A DNA stretch of 62,000 bases from Nematostella vectensis (lineage: Eukaryota; Cnidaria; Anthozoa; Actiniaria; Edwardsiidae): assembly GCF_932526225.1 (NCBI RefSeq), contig NC_064048.1, positions 7,047,015-7,109,014 on the forward strand, written 5' to 3'. The stretch's first letter is position 1; each line of letters opens with the position of its first letter. The notes under the pieces were generated by a model that was not told where the DNA came from, made no database searches, and was given only the letters and a program-made list of their open reading frames with translations. The translations under genes and the position numbers were made by a program. Of this stretch, positions 44,041-56,662 are shown piece by piece.

Positions 44041-44049
44041 AAGGCTGTT

Positions 44050-47000
44050 GAAAATCGTCGGCAAGGGTAGCAGGTTTTAAAACCGTAGTAATAACCGCTT
44101 CCTGGTCTTATATCTTTTGTTAATTTTACCCTTAATAAACACTTTGGTACGTTACTTGGGTATATTGCTTTGGTACATTAGTCGAAGTACAGCTGGTCAT
44201 TCAAACTAAGCGAAAAAACAATGGGAACTATAATAATATGAAACTCATTAAAGAAAACTTTATTAGTAAATCTATACTATCTACATATTTCCTGTGATTC
44301 ATAGAATTTCCGTGCGCCAGCAGTTTTGCTTGTTTTGCTTATTATTGGATTGCATTTTTTATCCGCGTTCCATAGTTTTTGCATAAAGCACATAAGAATA
44401 ATGTATACGATAAAAGCACTAAGCGACTAATGGACAAAAGCTAATAATCTAGCAACATTGATGAAATGATGTAAGAGCAGCACGCCTTCACATTGTTGCT
44501 ATGTATTTAAATAAATAAAAAATACTGGAATTCAAATGACGACTTTTTATAGCCTAACAATAACATCAAATATATAACTATTGTAGAATTTACATTTTTT
44601 ACCGAATTGAATAACTGTGGAATAAATCCATTCTAGAATAAAAACGCGACCATATTCGATTGCTAAAGCATGAAATAAGCTAAGGATTATGATTGTTATC
44701 AAAATAACAAGATTATTTTAAGCGACCACCTCTATTAGAGGTCAGAAAATCTAATAATTGGCGTAAAACACTATTTGGTAACAAATGCCCGGTAATATTG
44801 CTCGCAAATATCTTCCTGGCTTTACCAAAATACTGAGCTTTTTGCTCGAAAGAAACAAGGAATGCTGAAAAAGGAATAATGGAATACTCCTTGACATAGC
44901 ACATGCCAAACAAGCATGGGCAAAATTCGGAATCAAATTATAATTAAAGTCTAATTAAATAAATAAAAAAAAACGCAAGGTAGGCAGGCCCGTCTCATGG
45001 TGATCAATTCCCGCCAAAACGCACGTGCATATCAAATTACACAGGGCTCCCAGATAACAGCTAGAGGGTTGACGCCTGAGGAAGTTAGCGTTCAATTATC
45101 GGCACATTATCCGAACAAAAGTCTACGCTCACGTCCATATCTTTCGCTAAGTCTCCGTTATTTATGAAAACAAAGACAACTCTTTTAACCTTTTTTTATT
45201 AAAAAGGTGGAAGTAGAAAGAAAAGCGTCTTTGCTTTAGTTATCAGAGGAAGGATACAAAGACAGTGAAAAAAGAAATCATACTTTGATATGCAAGGCTT
45301 TATTACACCATGTTTTTTTAAGCTTTAGTTATCAGGACGATGATATAGAAACAAAAAAAAAAGAAAAAACTGTAATATTAATGGTTTTAGGTATATATCG
45401 TTGTTGTCGTAATTCTACTTAGCTTGGGAAGTCTTTCTTTAATTCAAAACCGACTTAGTTTCCCATTTACCGACGAGCAATTTTACGAAATGCGTAAGCA
45501 CTTTCGCCAGATTGTCAGATTAGAGCTAAGATGAACAAACAACGCAATAATCCCCAAGAGGGATTATTTTCGATAGAATTCTTTAATTTTAAAAGGCACA
45601 TTTAGTCTTGTTTCTGGAAATTACTTTTTTAGCGTGATCCACCTCAATACCTTTTTGATTTTACTTCGGCTGCACTTCCATTTAAATGCTAATTCTTTAT
45701 TATTAAGCTCCTCTATCCTTCTTTATCGAATTTCACAAACAATTTTAAAGGTTTCACCACTCCCTTTTCTCTAAAATTCCCCCAAAGAACAACAAAACAT
45801 AACTCCTTTTTGCACAAATAATTATTCATATGTGTATCAATAGTCAGCCCATCCTATCTCACTTGGCCTAGTTTTACAAGCCTGACACAAACTAAAACCT
45901 TTCGTATATGCATTATGATAGCATTAGTGCATCCCCTAAAGTGTTTTTGTTAATTAATATGATACAATCAGTACATCGTATCAAAGCCGTGCGAGATCAC
46001 TTAAACGGCTGAAGGCAAACTGTCGATATCTTCTTGCCGAGATGCTATACCTCAGGAGCGCCCATACATAAGGAGCAAAGAAGCTTATTCACTCGCCAAG
46101 TTTGTACTTGAAAAGGTTTTGACTGAAAGGTAAAGGGCAGAGCTGTCTGTGTTTATTCACTTGTATAAGCAATGCACGATAATGCAAATCTTTTTATTTA
46201 TTTATTTTTTTTTTATATTTACAAATCTCCGCATTTTACGGTTTTTTATTTTGATTTAAAAAGAGCAAATTGAGAACCATATTATTTATTCGCAAATACT
46301 TAAATATTTGATGATTGTGTTTTGACTTTATTTTTTCCCATCAAACCGCACTGTGTTTTTCTTTTATCACTTGAAGTTTACAAATTGAAACCCATATTTA
46401 TTTGCACTAAAAACATATACCATGTTGCAACTATTTTTTCTCTAAACAATTTGCAATTGATTATTTTGATACTTGGTAAAAAAATGCAATTGAAAACCTT
46501 TTTTTTCGAAAAAGAAATATCAAAATTGTTTAAAAAGCAAGTCATACTTTGTTTTGATGTATTTTAAAAGTGCTTTGAAAACATCTAGGCCAAGACAAAC
46601 GGAACAGTTTTACTTTATACATTTCCTATCCCTCTTTCATAATGTTCTCTATCTTGGCGCCAGAATGGCTTAAAAACGCCCGACGTCTTGTTAAACACTC
46701 TATTATTCGAGTATTTTTGCATAAATGATAGTATCATTCAGCTTGGTTCTAATATTTTAACCTAATATCTCATTGTTTTCTTTGATTCTTTTGATATTGA
46801 AGTGGCACTTGGCCGTTTTCTTGACACTCACTTCTATATAATATTAGTGTTTTTTTAGGTAAAAACATGTTCGGAAACAGGGAATATTCTGCTGCCCACA
46901 TTATATCGATAATTATTAACTAGATTTTAAATCTTTTACATTAAATGTTAAATTTCAAATGATATATTTGTATTACTTTAATTATAAAAAAGGGAGAAAA

Positions 47001-50000
47001 GGGTTAAACTCACGAAGCGTTTCGTATAACATATACTAAGAGAGCTCTTTTGCTGATACTTACTAAAATACCAATGATTTGCTCGCCTTTTTTCATAAAG
47101 AAAACGACAATCTTCTTCTCATGGCAGTCACCTGATACTATAAAGAAGTGCTTGGCTACAATGCCAAATTAATGATATAACGAGAGCACTGTGATTCAAC
47201 TTACCATGGCCATAATTATAGACGCCAATTCGCGGTTCCCGATCTAGAAATGACTGTAACAGAATATTTTGCGTTTTTCTTTTCATATTAAGATTATTTT
47301 GCTAGCCTGAGAGGACAAAGACCCGTACATTCAATTGGAAGAATAATGGCGATGCGAAGGCATTCTGGTAGTGGCGGTATCTATCAATCACTATCAATTG
47401 GATGTTTTCTTTCTTTGCGCCCGATTTAAAAACTGGACACCTTTTTTTATTACTTGGTGCTTTGTAACCGTTCGCATTGCTACGAGGTCACTACACAAAA
47501 TCTCTAAATACAAAAACGCGGATGGCCAAGTATTCAATTGACTATGTGGGCGAGTGATCTCTCGAGCGAGTGATCTATCGAGCGAGTGATCTTTAGAACG
47601 TGTGATCGATCTATCGAGCGAGCGCTCAATTGAGCAAGTGAACAAGTAATCAACTGATAGATTAAAAGAGTGATTGCGATGTGATCAAACATGCTAGATC
47701 GAGAACGCGAGTGACTTAAAGACGAGTAAATGATCAAGGAACACAGTGATTTTTTAAGTGAAGCGGACTTGCGAGTAAACGGGTAAGGACAGTACCGTGA
47801 AGGCCTGGGCACTATAGCGGTGAGATATTCACCCTGTGCGTGAGTCACGAGTATTCTATTCTTAAAACAATTTCCTCCTCGTTTGCTTGTGCTATCCGGA
47901 CCTAAAATTGATTGCATGGTAAACAACCCGTTGCAACGTAATGGAATGAATCGGATGTATCACGTAACTTAAGGGCCCTAACGCCTAAAGAGCTCAATCA
48001 ATGTTGAAACTAGAATCACTGAGGTGTAGTCACAGGGGGGGGGGGTGCAGGGGGTGCGAACGCGACCCCCCCCACACACTTTTTCGGATTTCGCACCCCC
48101 TCAAGAAAGATCCTGGGTACTGGCCTGGGTCAGGATCTTTCTAGGGGTTTATTAAACACAAAAGAAGGCACAAATAGCTCGATATACTATTTTAAATGTA
48201 CCCTTTGCACTAACTTAAAACTGATAAATGCAGCTAAAATTGCGTATAAAGAGGATATCTAGCATTTAGCATTCTAATATAATATCAGCAGGCCCGTAGC
48301 CAGGATTTGAAGCAGGGTGGTTCGTTTTTCCGTTTCAGAGAACCAAATTTCAGGTATACCCCTCTCCTCGCCTTATAACATAAGGCAATCAATCTTGTAT
48401 TTAAAATGTTATTGATAGGGTACTTTTTAACATATAGCGATAATAATAAAGATAATTATTATAAAAAGATTTTTTTAGTTATTTTAAAGACAAAAGTTAT
48501 ATATTTTTGTTTGCTCTGAGCGGACCTTCAAGCCGGGTGGGGGGGGGGTTCGTCCGAACCCCCCGAACCCCCCCTGGCAACGGTCCTGATCAGAGCTATT
48601 AGAGATTCAATAGTGGTACGTTTATTTAAAGGCGTAAAATAGTCATGGGAATTATAATTCTATAGCGCATCTGCCTTCGTATCACATCTAAAAAATAACT
48701 AAATCTTATGCCCACAAAATCAACTGTGATATATATTCGTTGATAAGGTTGAATGTATAGAAGAAGAAGAAAGAACTTGCACTTTATTTTCAAGAATATT
48801 TATTTTAACATTCACAGCTTAACTTATTTCACAGCTTTACTTATAGTTAATATTACATTATACTAAGTACCATTGATTTATTTTTTTATGGCTATGTTTC
48901 AGATTCTAAAGATTCCATAATTTTCTACAGAATATCAAGGCTCGTGGCAGTAGCATAATAAGATTTTTATCAATTTCCTTCTTTATTATCTTTTCTGTTT
49001 TTGCGCATGCAAGAAAAACATATCCCTCTTTCCTTTGTATCGTCTTAGCTACCTTATCGTTATAGCGGAAAGCGTTCTTTGTTTACTAAAATAAAGATAT
49101 AGCTGTAAAGTGCTTTCATAAGACAAAAGCGGTCTCCTTGTCATGCCGTTTTATTGAACAGATCCTTCAAATATGAAATATTAGGAATGCTTTTTATTGT
49201 TAATGTGTTCTGTCACTAAAACCAAACGAAGAACCCGATCTACCATCCATGTAAGTACCACAGTGTGAGAAACCGCCATATCAAACTATTGGAGATATAA
49301 AGGGAAAGAAATGTCGCCTTTTGGTTCAAATCAGACAAAAAAAACAGATATAACATTAACAAAAAAATGAACAAAAAAATAACAGGCTTTAATAATATTA
49401 TTGGAAAAAATAGGACGCATAGGAAGCATAAAAACCTCTATTACAAATCGGTAGATTTGAAACCGTTGAGAAGTTACCATCGGCTTCGCCTTTGGGCAGT
49501 ATGATATGGTAAACAAAGCAAACAAACCATATATTTTTTTTAAATCTCTAGATTTGATTAAACGTTTTGTAGGTTTAATAATATTATCAGTAAAGGCTTT
49601 TTGTCTTTTAGAAGGCGAATAAGACAAAACAAGTTTGAAAAATGAAAAAGCAAAGGAAAATGATGAACAAGGATCTATTCGCAAAATGCATTTCTTTTGC
49701 TTCTCGATCTGCACAACTCTTTTGCGCTTGCGAATTAAATCCCGCGGAGAAAAAAAAAATCACCAAGTAATAAAAAAATAGTTAACAAAAGCTGCAGTTC
49801 TTCATATCAATTACTGGCCGGTTAGCTATTTTTTTCTGTAATAAACCCTCTTGGAATTATGAGTGGTGACCGAACATTTTTGGGCGGATCTAAATAAGCC
49901 TTTCGTAGTGGTATTGAAACCAAACTTTATTTGTTACCATTACTTGTACAGTAAACACCCATTGTGTTTACTGTAGGCTGAAATTTGGCACTTTTTTAAA

Positions 50001-50590
50001 GGAGGCACCTCTTTTTAAGAAACTTGGACGAATAGGTTCTTAATTTGAAATTTTGCTCAAATGTTGATTGTCAAAATTGGGATTTATGGTTGATAACAAG
50101 AAGAGAAAAATATTTTACTTAGAATAAATTTGGTTTATAGTATTTTGTATATGCTACAACATGGTCTTTATTTATGTTGTGTTCAGCATTGATTGTTATT
50201 GTTATAGCAACTATTATTTCCTCGCTGAAAATGAAAAAAAAAACAATTTAGTACAGCCTGATTTGTCAAAAAATGCCACGATTTCAAAGAACCTATTCAG
50301 CCTCTCTTAAAAATTCTAGGTACTTATACGCGGGAGTTTACTTATTGTAAACTCCATATGTCATGCTTTTGATTTCAAGTGGAAGCTAACGCGGAAGTAC
50401 TCCAACAACAAAGAGAACCCTTGTAAGAAACTTCCAATGACCGCCTTAGCAAACACAAACTACCAGCACAAACAAGAGGAAATGTAACCTTGACAAAGAC
50501 TGAAAATCGCTCCTTTCGGTGATACATTTCAACATATAAAACAATCTTGCTAGGCTAGTTCCTTATTTGAGCGTTTACATATTATCATCT
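44050..50590. other. Long gene-poor AT-rich stretch
   Basis: No supported gene. Contents seen: a CGAGCGAGTGATCT short repeat (about 47545-47645), a GC-rich palindromic repeat with poly-G (48020-48130), and a CCCGTAGCCAGG...CCTGGCAACGG repeat (about 48290-48590). ORFs such as 49331-49714 (-) have biased, low-complexity composition and no motif. Confidence 0.5.
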
Positions 50591-50698
50591 AAATTTATTT
50601 GCCGTTCTTTTGGCAACTATGAATAGAAAAGATGATTGGGCTGGCGAGGAGTTCCCAAGAAGCAAGGCTTTTGAGTGAGGGAAATTTCTCATAAGAAT

Positions 50699-51013
50699 TT
50701 ATAATGCATCATTTTTTTTTTGCCTTTTTCTTTTCTTAGAACTGTTATCGAGCACGTCCATGTAAACTTGAAGGAATTCGTCCATAATACGTTTTTTTTC
50801 TGGCCGCAATCTTGAAAAGAACAACAGGGTACCCAAAATAGGATCATGATATTTTGTCACAAAGTATGTCATGTGTTTTAAGCGCGGCAGTGAAAAAATG
50901 GATAGATTGGTTTGTATCATCAAGGAATATTGTTGAGCTGTATTTAATGTAGGACCTGTCGTGGCAAATGAATGGATAATAAACAATAAGAATATAACAT
51001 AAGAATATAACAT
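50699..51013 (-). CDS. Candidate single-exon secreted protein, 104 residues, unknown family
   Basis: The ORF opens with MLYSYVIFLLFIIHSFA, which reads as a signal peptide with cleavage before TTGPT. The mature part has no cysteine. It contains long helix-forming stretches (RLRPEKKRIMDEFLQVYMDV) and ends with a basic cluster KKRKRQKK. An AATAAA on the same strand lies about 100 bases beyond the stop (around 50597). A possible splice acceptor CCACGACAG inside the ORF would make this a terminal exon instead. No family recognised. In AT-rich DNA an ORF of this length can arise by chance, so confidence is low. Confidence 0.28.
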   Translation of the reverse strand: MLYSYVIFLLFIIHSFATTGPTLNTAQQYSLMIQTNLSIFSLPRLKHMTYFVTKYHDPILGTLLFFSRLRPEKKRIMDEFLQVYMDVLDNSSKKRKRQKKNDAL

Positions 51014-52550
51014 ATAATATAACTAATAAAAAATGATCCTTTTTCAGACGAAGGAACGATCTAGAATTCTTGATTGAGAAACTATGAGGATTTGGCTAAC
51101 AAAAAAACGCTCTATGCATAGTATCTAAATCGCGAACAGTCAAAAAATGAATACATATGAAATAAGGGAGAGGAATAGTTAAACATAAATTAAAACAAAT
51201 TTATAATAATAAATAGTTTCTTTTTAGTTCGTTTTTTGTAAGAGCATTGACTCTTTAAAAATGATCCTAAAATGGTCATAATTAATTATCATAAGTAATA
51301 ATCATTTTTATTATTATCAGAAAGTGATTTTCGCACTGCGGCCGCCCGCGATTTTGGCGCTGTCTACGATGAGCACACGTCTCGACTAGCGTTTTCAGGG
51401 AAAAGTCAAGTACAGCAGCTTTTTATTTCAGTAACCGCAATAACAAATATTTTGATTCATTTTTAGGATACAATAAAATGCAATAAAATTCAAAAATGAA
51501 GTAAAAATGTTACAAAACATAACATCCAAAAATTTAATCTAAACTCCATATTTCAGCGGCGCGGATTTTGTTTGGTCAGATTTGTTATTGATGAGATCTG
51601 CGGGGTTATCCACGTTGAAGAATAGAGAGAATAATAACAGCGTTACTGGTGTTAGATAAACAGATAACATACCGCAGGGCGTGCAGATAAAAACCAATAG
51701 CTACACAGAGCGCATACTGCCCTACCTAGACCTGGTCTGGTCAACTAATACATTCTCTACACTTATACCAATAATATGCTACAAAGATAATGAGGTGATG
51801 AGAATTTCGATAATGATAACTTATTTTTAATACATTCTCTACACTATACCAGAGAAGTTTAAGTACACTTACGGTTAGATTTTTTTTCATTATTGTAAGA
51901 CAGGGGAAATTTTAACTAAAGACATGGCACTGAGCAGATATTACACTCCTTTGGTCTTGTTTTTATTTTTATATTACACCGGTCTATTTGTATTTGCAAT
52001 TGACGATTTAGGCGATAAAGGAATGATTTGTGAGACTCGGTATTGTGCGGGAAGGTGTTTAACATGGCGGCAATGATCGGTCTTCTATAAGGACTGAAAT
52101 ATCAAATTAACTAAGGATACGGCACAGCTTACATAAAAGCTTAACAAAACATTTGTTTAAGGGAACTTGCTGTGATTACTGGAGAGGTATAAAACAAATG
52201 AACAGAACGAAACAGAAAGACAATGTAAAATATTATGACCAAATGTGTTCTCGCACTGTGTGGCAAATAAGATTGCATTTCTTTATATGTAATTGAAATG
52301 AAATTGAGTTCTATTTTCATATCAATAGCCCAGTGTGTAGTAAAAATAGTAAAACAAAATAAACAATAAAAATACGAAAATTAACCGCTAAGACTATAGG
52401 GGTCTAGGAAATGTCGTAGAAGCAATCGACTTTGTGTTTTGCGCCACGCTTTTGAGCAATATAGAGCTAGACGCAAGGAAAGAATCTTTATTCTGCTTCT
52501 TTTCCTCACACATTCACTTATCAAGCGCTGTCATTCGATATCATCGTGGT
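51014..52550. other. No gene recognised
   Basis: AT-rich DNA without arrays or supported exons. If the ORF at 50699-51013 is a terminal exon, upstream exons would have to lie here, but none stood out. Confidence 0.5.
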
Positions 52551-52555
52551 TTTTA

Positions 52556-53236
52556 CCATGACTTCATAACGTGAAAGGTAAATGGTAGAATGGCACATAA
52601 TGGTTTAACATAGTTTGACTAGTCAAACTTTGTGATTTTTCCCATATGACTTCTGGACGTAGATGGTAAACGGGAGCCAAAAATTGTGGTTTTCCCCATG
52701 ACTTCCTGACGTGAAAGGTAAATGGTAGAATGGCACATTGGTTTAACATAGCTTGACTAGCCAAACTTTGTGATTTTCCCCATGACTTCTTTACGTGAAA
52801 AGTAAATGGTAGAATGGCACATTGGTTTAACATAGCTTGACTAGCCAAACTTTGTGATTTTCCCCATGACTTCCTGACGTGAAAGGTAAATGGTAGAATG
52901 GCACATTGGTTTAACATAGCTTGACTAGCCAAACTTTGTGGTATTCCCATGACTTCTTTACGTGAAAGGTAAATGGTAGAATAGTAAATTTAAGGTTTAA
53001 CATAGCTTGAATATAGCCAAACTTTGTGGTTTTCCCATGACTTCTTCACGTGAAAAGGTAAATGGTAAAATGGTACATATGGTTTAACATATCTTCACTA
53101 GCCAAACATTGTGGTTTTACCCATGACTTCTGGACGTAAAAGGTAACCGGGACAATGGTACATTTATGGTTTAGCATAGCTTGACTAGCAAAAAATTTAG
53201 ATTTTCCCCATGACTTCTTAACGTGAAAGGTAAACA
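52556..53236. repeat. 84-bp minisatellite
   Basis: About eight copies of a unit including TTGACTAGCCAAACTTTGTG, CCCCATGACTTC and GGTAAATGGTAGAATGGCAC. The 84-bp period gives false repetitive ORFs on the minus strand. Confidence 0.95.
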
Positions 53237-53519
53237 ACCATCAGATATAGAATGATCGCTCCCTACGTATCCAAGCTACTCTGTTTTGGATAGGACAAGT
53301 GGTAAATAGATCATATGCGCTTTACTGCACTTTTGAGTAGTCTGCGAACTCGCCCTCATAAGTTCCAAAATAATTATAACATTTTTGGGGGTCCGTCACT
53401 CAAAAACCGTCAGCTTTTTTTAACACTTTTTGGCCTACACTTTCAAGGATCACAACCATGACGTCGATCGATCTGCCGAGAGTTCAAAAACGTGCTCCGG
53501 TTTTAGCTCTCCTTAGGAC

Positions 53520-53810
53520 GCAAACTCAAACGCAATCGCAACACAAGTGAGAATCTCTCAGAAAAAAGCGCAACACAAGTGAGAATGGCTCAGACACAAG
53601 CACAACATACAGGTGAGAATCGCCTAAAGCACAAGCGCAACACAAGTGAAAATCGCCCAGACATAAGCGCAACTCATGTGAGAATCGCCCAGACACAAGC
53701 GCAACACATCAAACACAAGTGAGAATCGCTTAAACACAAGCGCTACTCAAGTGCGAATCGCCCATAAACAAGCGCGACACAAGTGAGAATCGGTCAGACA
53801 CAAAAGAGAA
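53520..53810. repeat. ~31-bp minisatellite
   Basis: About nine copies of ACACAAGTGAGAATCGCCCA followed by GACACAAGCGC. No gene. Confidence 0.9.
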
Positions 53811-54395
53811 TCAAGCAGTTTCGTTCTCTTTCGGTTAATGTTACGCTTCAGTGTAATAATAGAAAAGATATATAGGAGATATAGAGCGTTGCGTTTGCGC
53901 TGAGAACCAACACCTTTAAAATGCAAAGATTTGTATTATTGACGGGTGGGAATTGGTTTTGGCATTTTGGGTATTATTGGGAAGATGTTAGACCCCTCGG
54001 TTGCTGGAAAAAAATTGTCCCGAATGGTTCTGCTGGCAAACTTTGTGGAGTCGAACTAAGTTGTATGTGCTGGGAATTTTGGCGCTGGAGCGGATGCTTA
54101 GGGGAAAAATCGTACCGATCGGTTATACGGTCGAAACGGGCAATTCATGTGCTAAAATGACTAACAACTGTTGGCTGGGAAAACAATTCCTAACCAATGC
54201 TGGCTGGAAAAAGAAGGAATGGTCCCTCCTGGGAAAAAGGGACAAATATTTAAAAATGGATTTTTCCGGCATCAGAACATATTCAAACGACGAAATGTGC
54301 CATTTTAACGCTTTTCGGGAAGGGGTCTCGTATGGCCTTGAATATTAATCAAAGAGCATTGCCTGGTAAAGCAATTGTTTTAAGTGGTGTAATTA

Positions 54396-54594
54396 CAGCG
54401 CAAGCAGTAAAACCGTAAACACCTAAAAGTATGTGTAGAATGTTTATTGTCTACTGACAAATCAGACGCGAGAATTCAAACAATGAGACTTCTTAAGACG
54501 TGTTTCTAATTGACTGTTTAAACATTTCGCGAGTGATTGGTCGGAACAAACATTCCATACATATATCAGGTTTTCACGGTTTTTGGTTGCGCTG
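54396..54594. mobile_element. TA-flanked MITE, copy 2 (199 bp)
   Basis: Same family and orientation as 20315-20516, sharing GGAACAAACATTCCATACAT and AATGTTTATTGTCT. Flanked by TA at 54394-54395 and 54595-54596. Confidence 0.8.
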
Positions 54595-54599
54595 TAGAA

Positions 54600-56640
54600 G
54601 CTTATCATGACCCAGACATTCTGATTATTCTAATTGAGTATTCCCCCAGAAGATTCATCACGTATCATGTAAACGAAGAAAGGAAAGCTTTGAATTGCGT
54701 CACGGATGTGGCGTCAATGGTCAATGTATCACATAATATATCACATGATTTTTAAAAAAGCTTGCGTGATTAGACATAACGATGGTATGAATGACGTACC
54801 TGAAATGCACACATTTTCGGATGTGATGCTGGTCCGGGGTTTTTGCGTTGGATCCGTTGACTGTGCCATTAAAATAAAATCTGAATTGGGGCTTGTTTTA
54901 ATTTTTTTGATTACAAAACTTTTGATTTTTAATGTTACTAAACGTCACCTTTTTATTCATATTTTTTTTGGTGAGAAAGATCTTCTTGTTAGTTTATCCA
55001 TATTTTCCTATCTTAAAAGTTATCATAAATCACTGGCTTACATACAGTGCTCACACATACAGTGCTGAGCGACCAACTTTATGACCAAGACAAGTGGCTG
55101 CTTAATAGGGTTTGCTATAATTAATGGAGGTATCTAAATACAGCATATATTTTAGTTAATTTAAATGTGGCTTTGTATAGTTGCAAAAATAAAGGTTGGC
55201 TGCTTAATTTATAAAGGTTTCATTGTATATCTGTTCCTGTATATCTAATTCCAACACCCTTTATATGGATCGTGTATTGTAGAATATCATATAGGATGGT
55301 GTAAACAAAACGGTTTTATGACCTAGTTTCTTTTATATGGATTGTTTTCAGTTACCTTTGACTGACGACAAGCCCAGTTATCGTTTCAAGCACAAAAGCT
55401 GGTTTATCCTTTGTATATCAGCTTATAGACTAGCGTTGTCCTCGCATTTATCGTCTCGAATTCGTGACTGGATAGTAGTCGGAGACACTAGTAATTGAAG
55501 AGCACTTCACTTGGGATTTTCTGACCTCATTTTCCGCAATGTTTCGCCAACAACTTCCCAGATGGTCCTTCGATAACAATGCGGTGAACAGGGATGTTGA
55601 CGGGCGATGCAACTGATTAGTTTGGGTTATATACGGCGTATTTTATAAAAAGGAAATGAACGATCTTCAGTCACGATTCTAGTAACAGCTTCGAGCACAT
55701 CTTAAAAGACTCAGAGGAGCAAAAATCTTGTTTAATCTCGTGAATTATATGAAAAAAAAAAACAGATTTATATATACGCTACTCTTTAGTTTGCAAAGAA
55801 CGTTCTGTGAATCCCATATTCAGCGAATGTCCATGTTCTACAATAATATCAAGGTACAATAATTTCGATTGATTTTACAACCTCATGCAACAACTGTTAG
55901 CCCGAAGTTTCTTGAAAATGTCTTTAATCTTAGATACTTTACGGAACTTTTCATCTTGTACCCCAAGGCGTAAAGACATTTGTCGCACTGTGCCTTAGGC
56001 GATCCCAATATACATGCATTTACGAGACTTACATTTCGAGAGAAGGCAAAGTGTCAAAGCACTAAATCTGATTCAAATCTACCGACAGGATAAGATATTG
56101 TTGTGAAACCAGCCACGCACAACAGAGCATGAGAGTAAAAAGCAGTAAGAGGGCTAGAAGAAAAAGGAGAAGAGGAGATAGCCAATTTTATTATTACAAA
56201 GCAAAATCTATTCCACCCACCCTGACCCCCACGGAGAGATTTCCAAATCTATGGGGTGAGGGGAAGGAATGGGGGTGAAGGGGGGAGGGGGGTGATGGTG
56301 CCGATTTTCAGGCAGGAAAAAAAAGATGTTTAAACGCTATATTTTGGTTAATAGTCGGGGGTAGATTTTCCGGGGGCCTCTGATAAAATATAGCTCTTTC
56401 AGATTTCCAAATACCCTTACTCGCAGTTAGACTTTTGTTGGTATATATGCTCGCTTGTGTGGCGAACCAAATGTTTTATTCACGTCTAGACTAAAAACCA
56501 AACACTTTTGGATGTGCTAGTCAGAATACCAAGGTCGCCTAGTTGAAGTATCTCAATACAATAACTTTAGTTGGAAGAAAACATTTTAACTTGGAATGAA
56601 TGGAGTCTGACCGCTAATAGAAATCATGTAAAACTCACCC
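54600..56640. other. No coding gene recognised upstream of the class A GPCR
   Basis: A noncoding first exon of the class A GPCR is expected here or further upstream, because an acceptor precedes its ATG; I could not place it. A G-rich stretch at 56254-56296 could form a G-quadruplex. Confidence 0.45.
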
Positions 56641-56662
56641 ACTTTGAAATTTCTTTTCAGCA

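Noticed and set aside
47394-47926. Minus-strand ORFs with RSLDRSITRS-like repeats
   Set aside because: Produced by the GAGCGAGTGATCT short repeat; no other support.
49331-49714. 127-residue Phe/Lys-rich minus-strand ORF
   Set aside because: Low-complexity AT-rich composition, no signal peptide, motif or poly(A) support.
52564-52950. 128-residue repetitive ORF
   Set aside because: 84-bp minisatellite.
53921-54348. Two Trp/Gly/Cys-containing plus-strand ORFs that might be a cysteine-rich secreted protein
   Set aside because: No signal peptide or splice sites; tryptophans come from recurrent CTGGGAA/GCTGGAAA sequence, suggesting a degenerate repeat.
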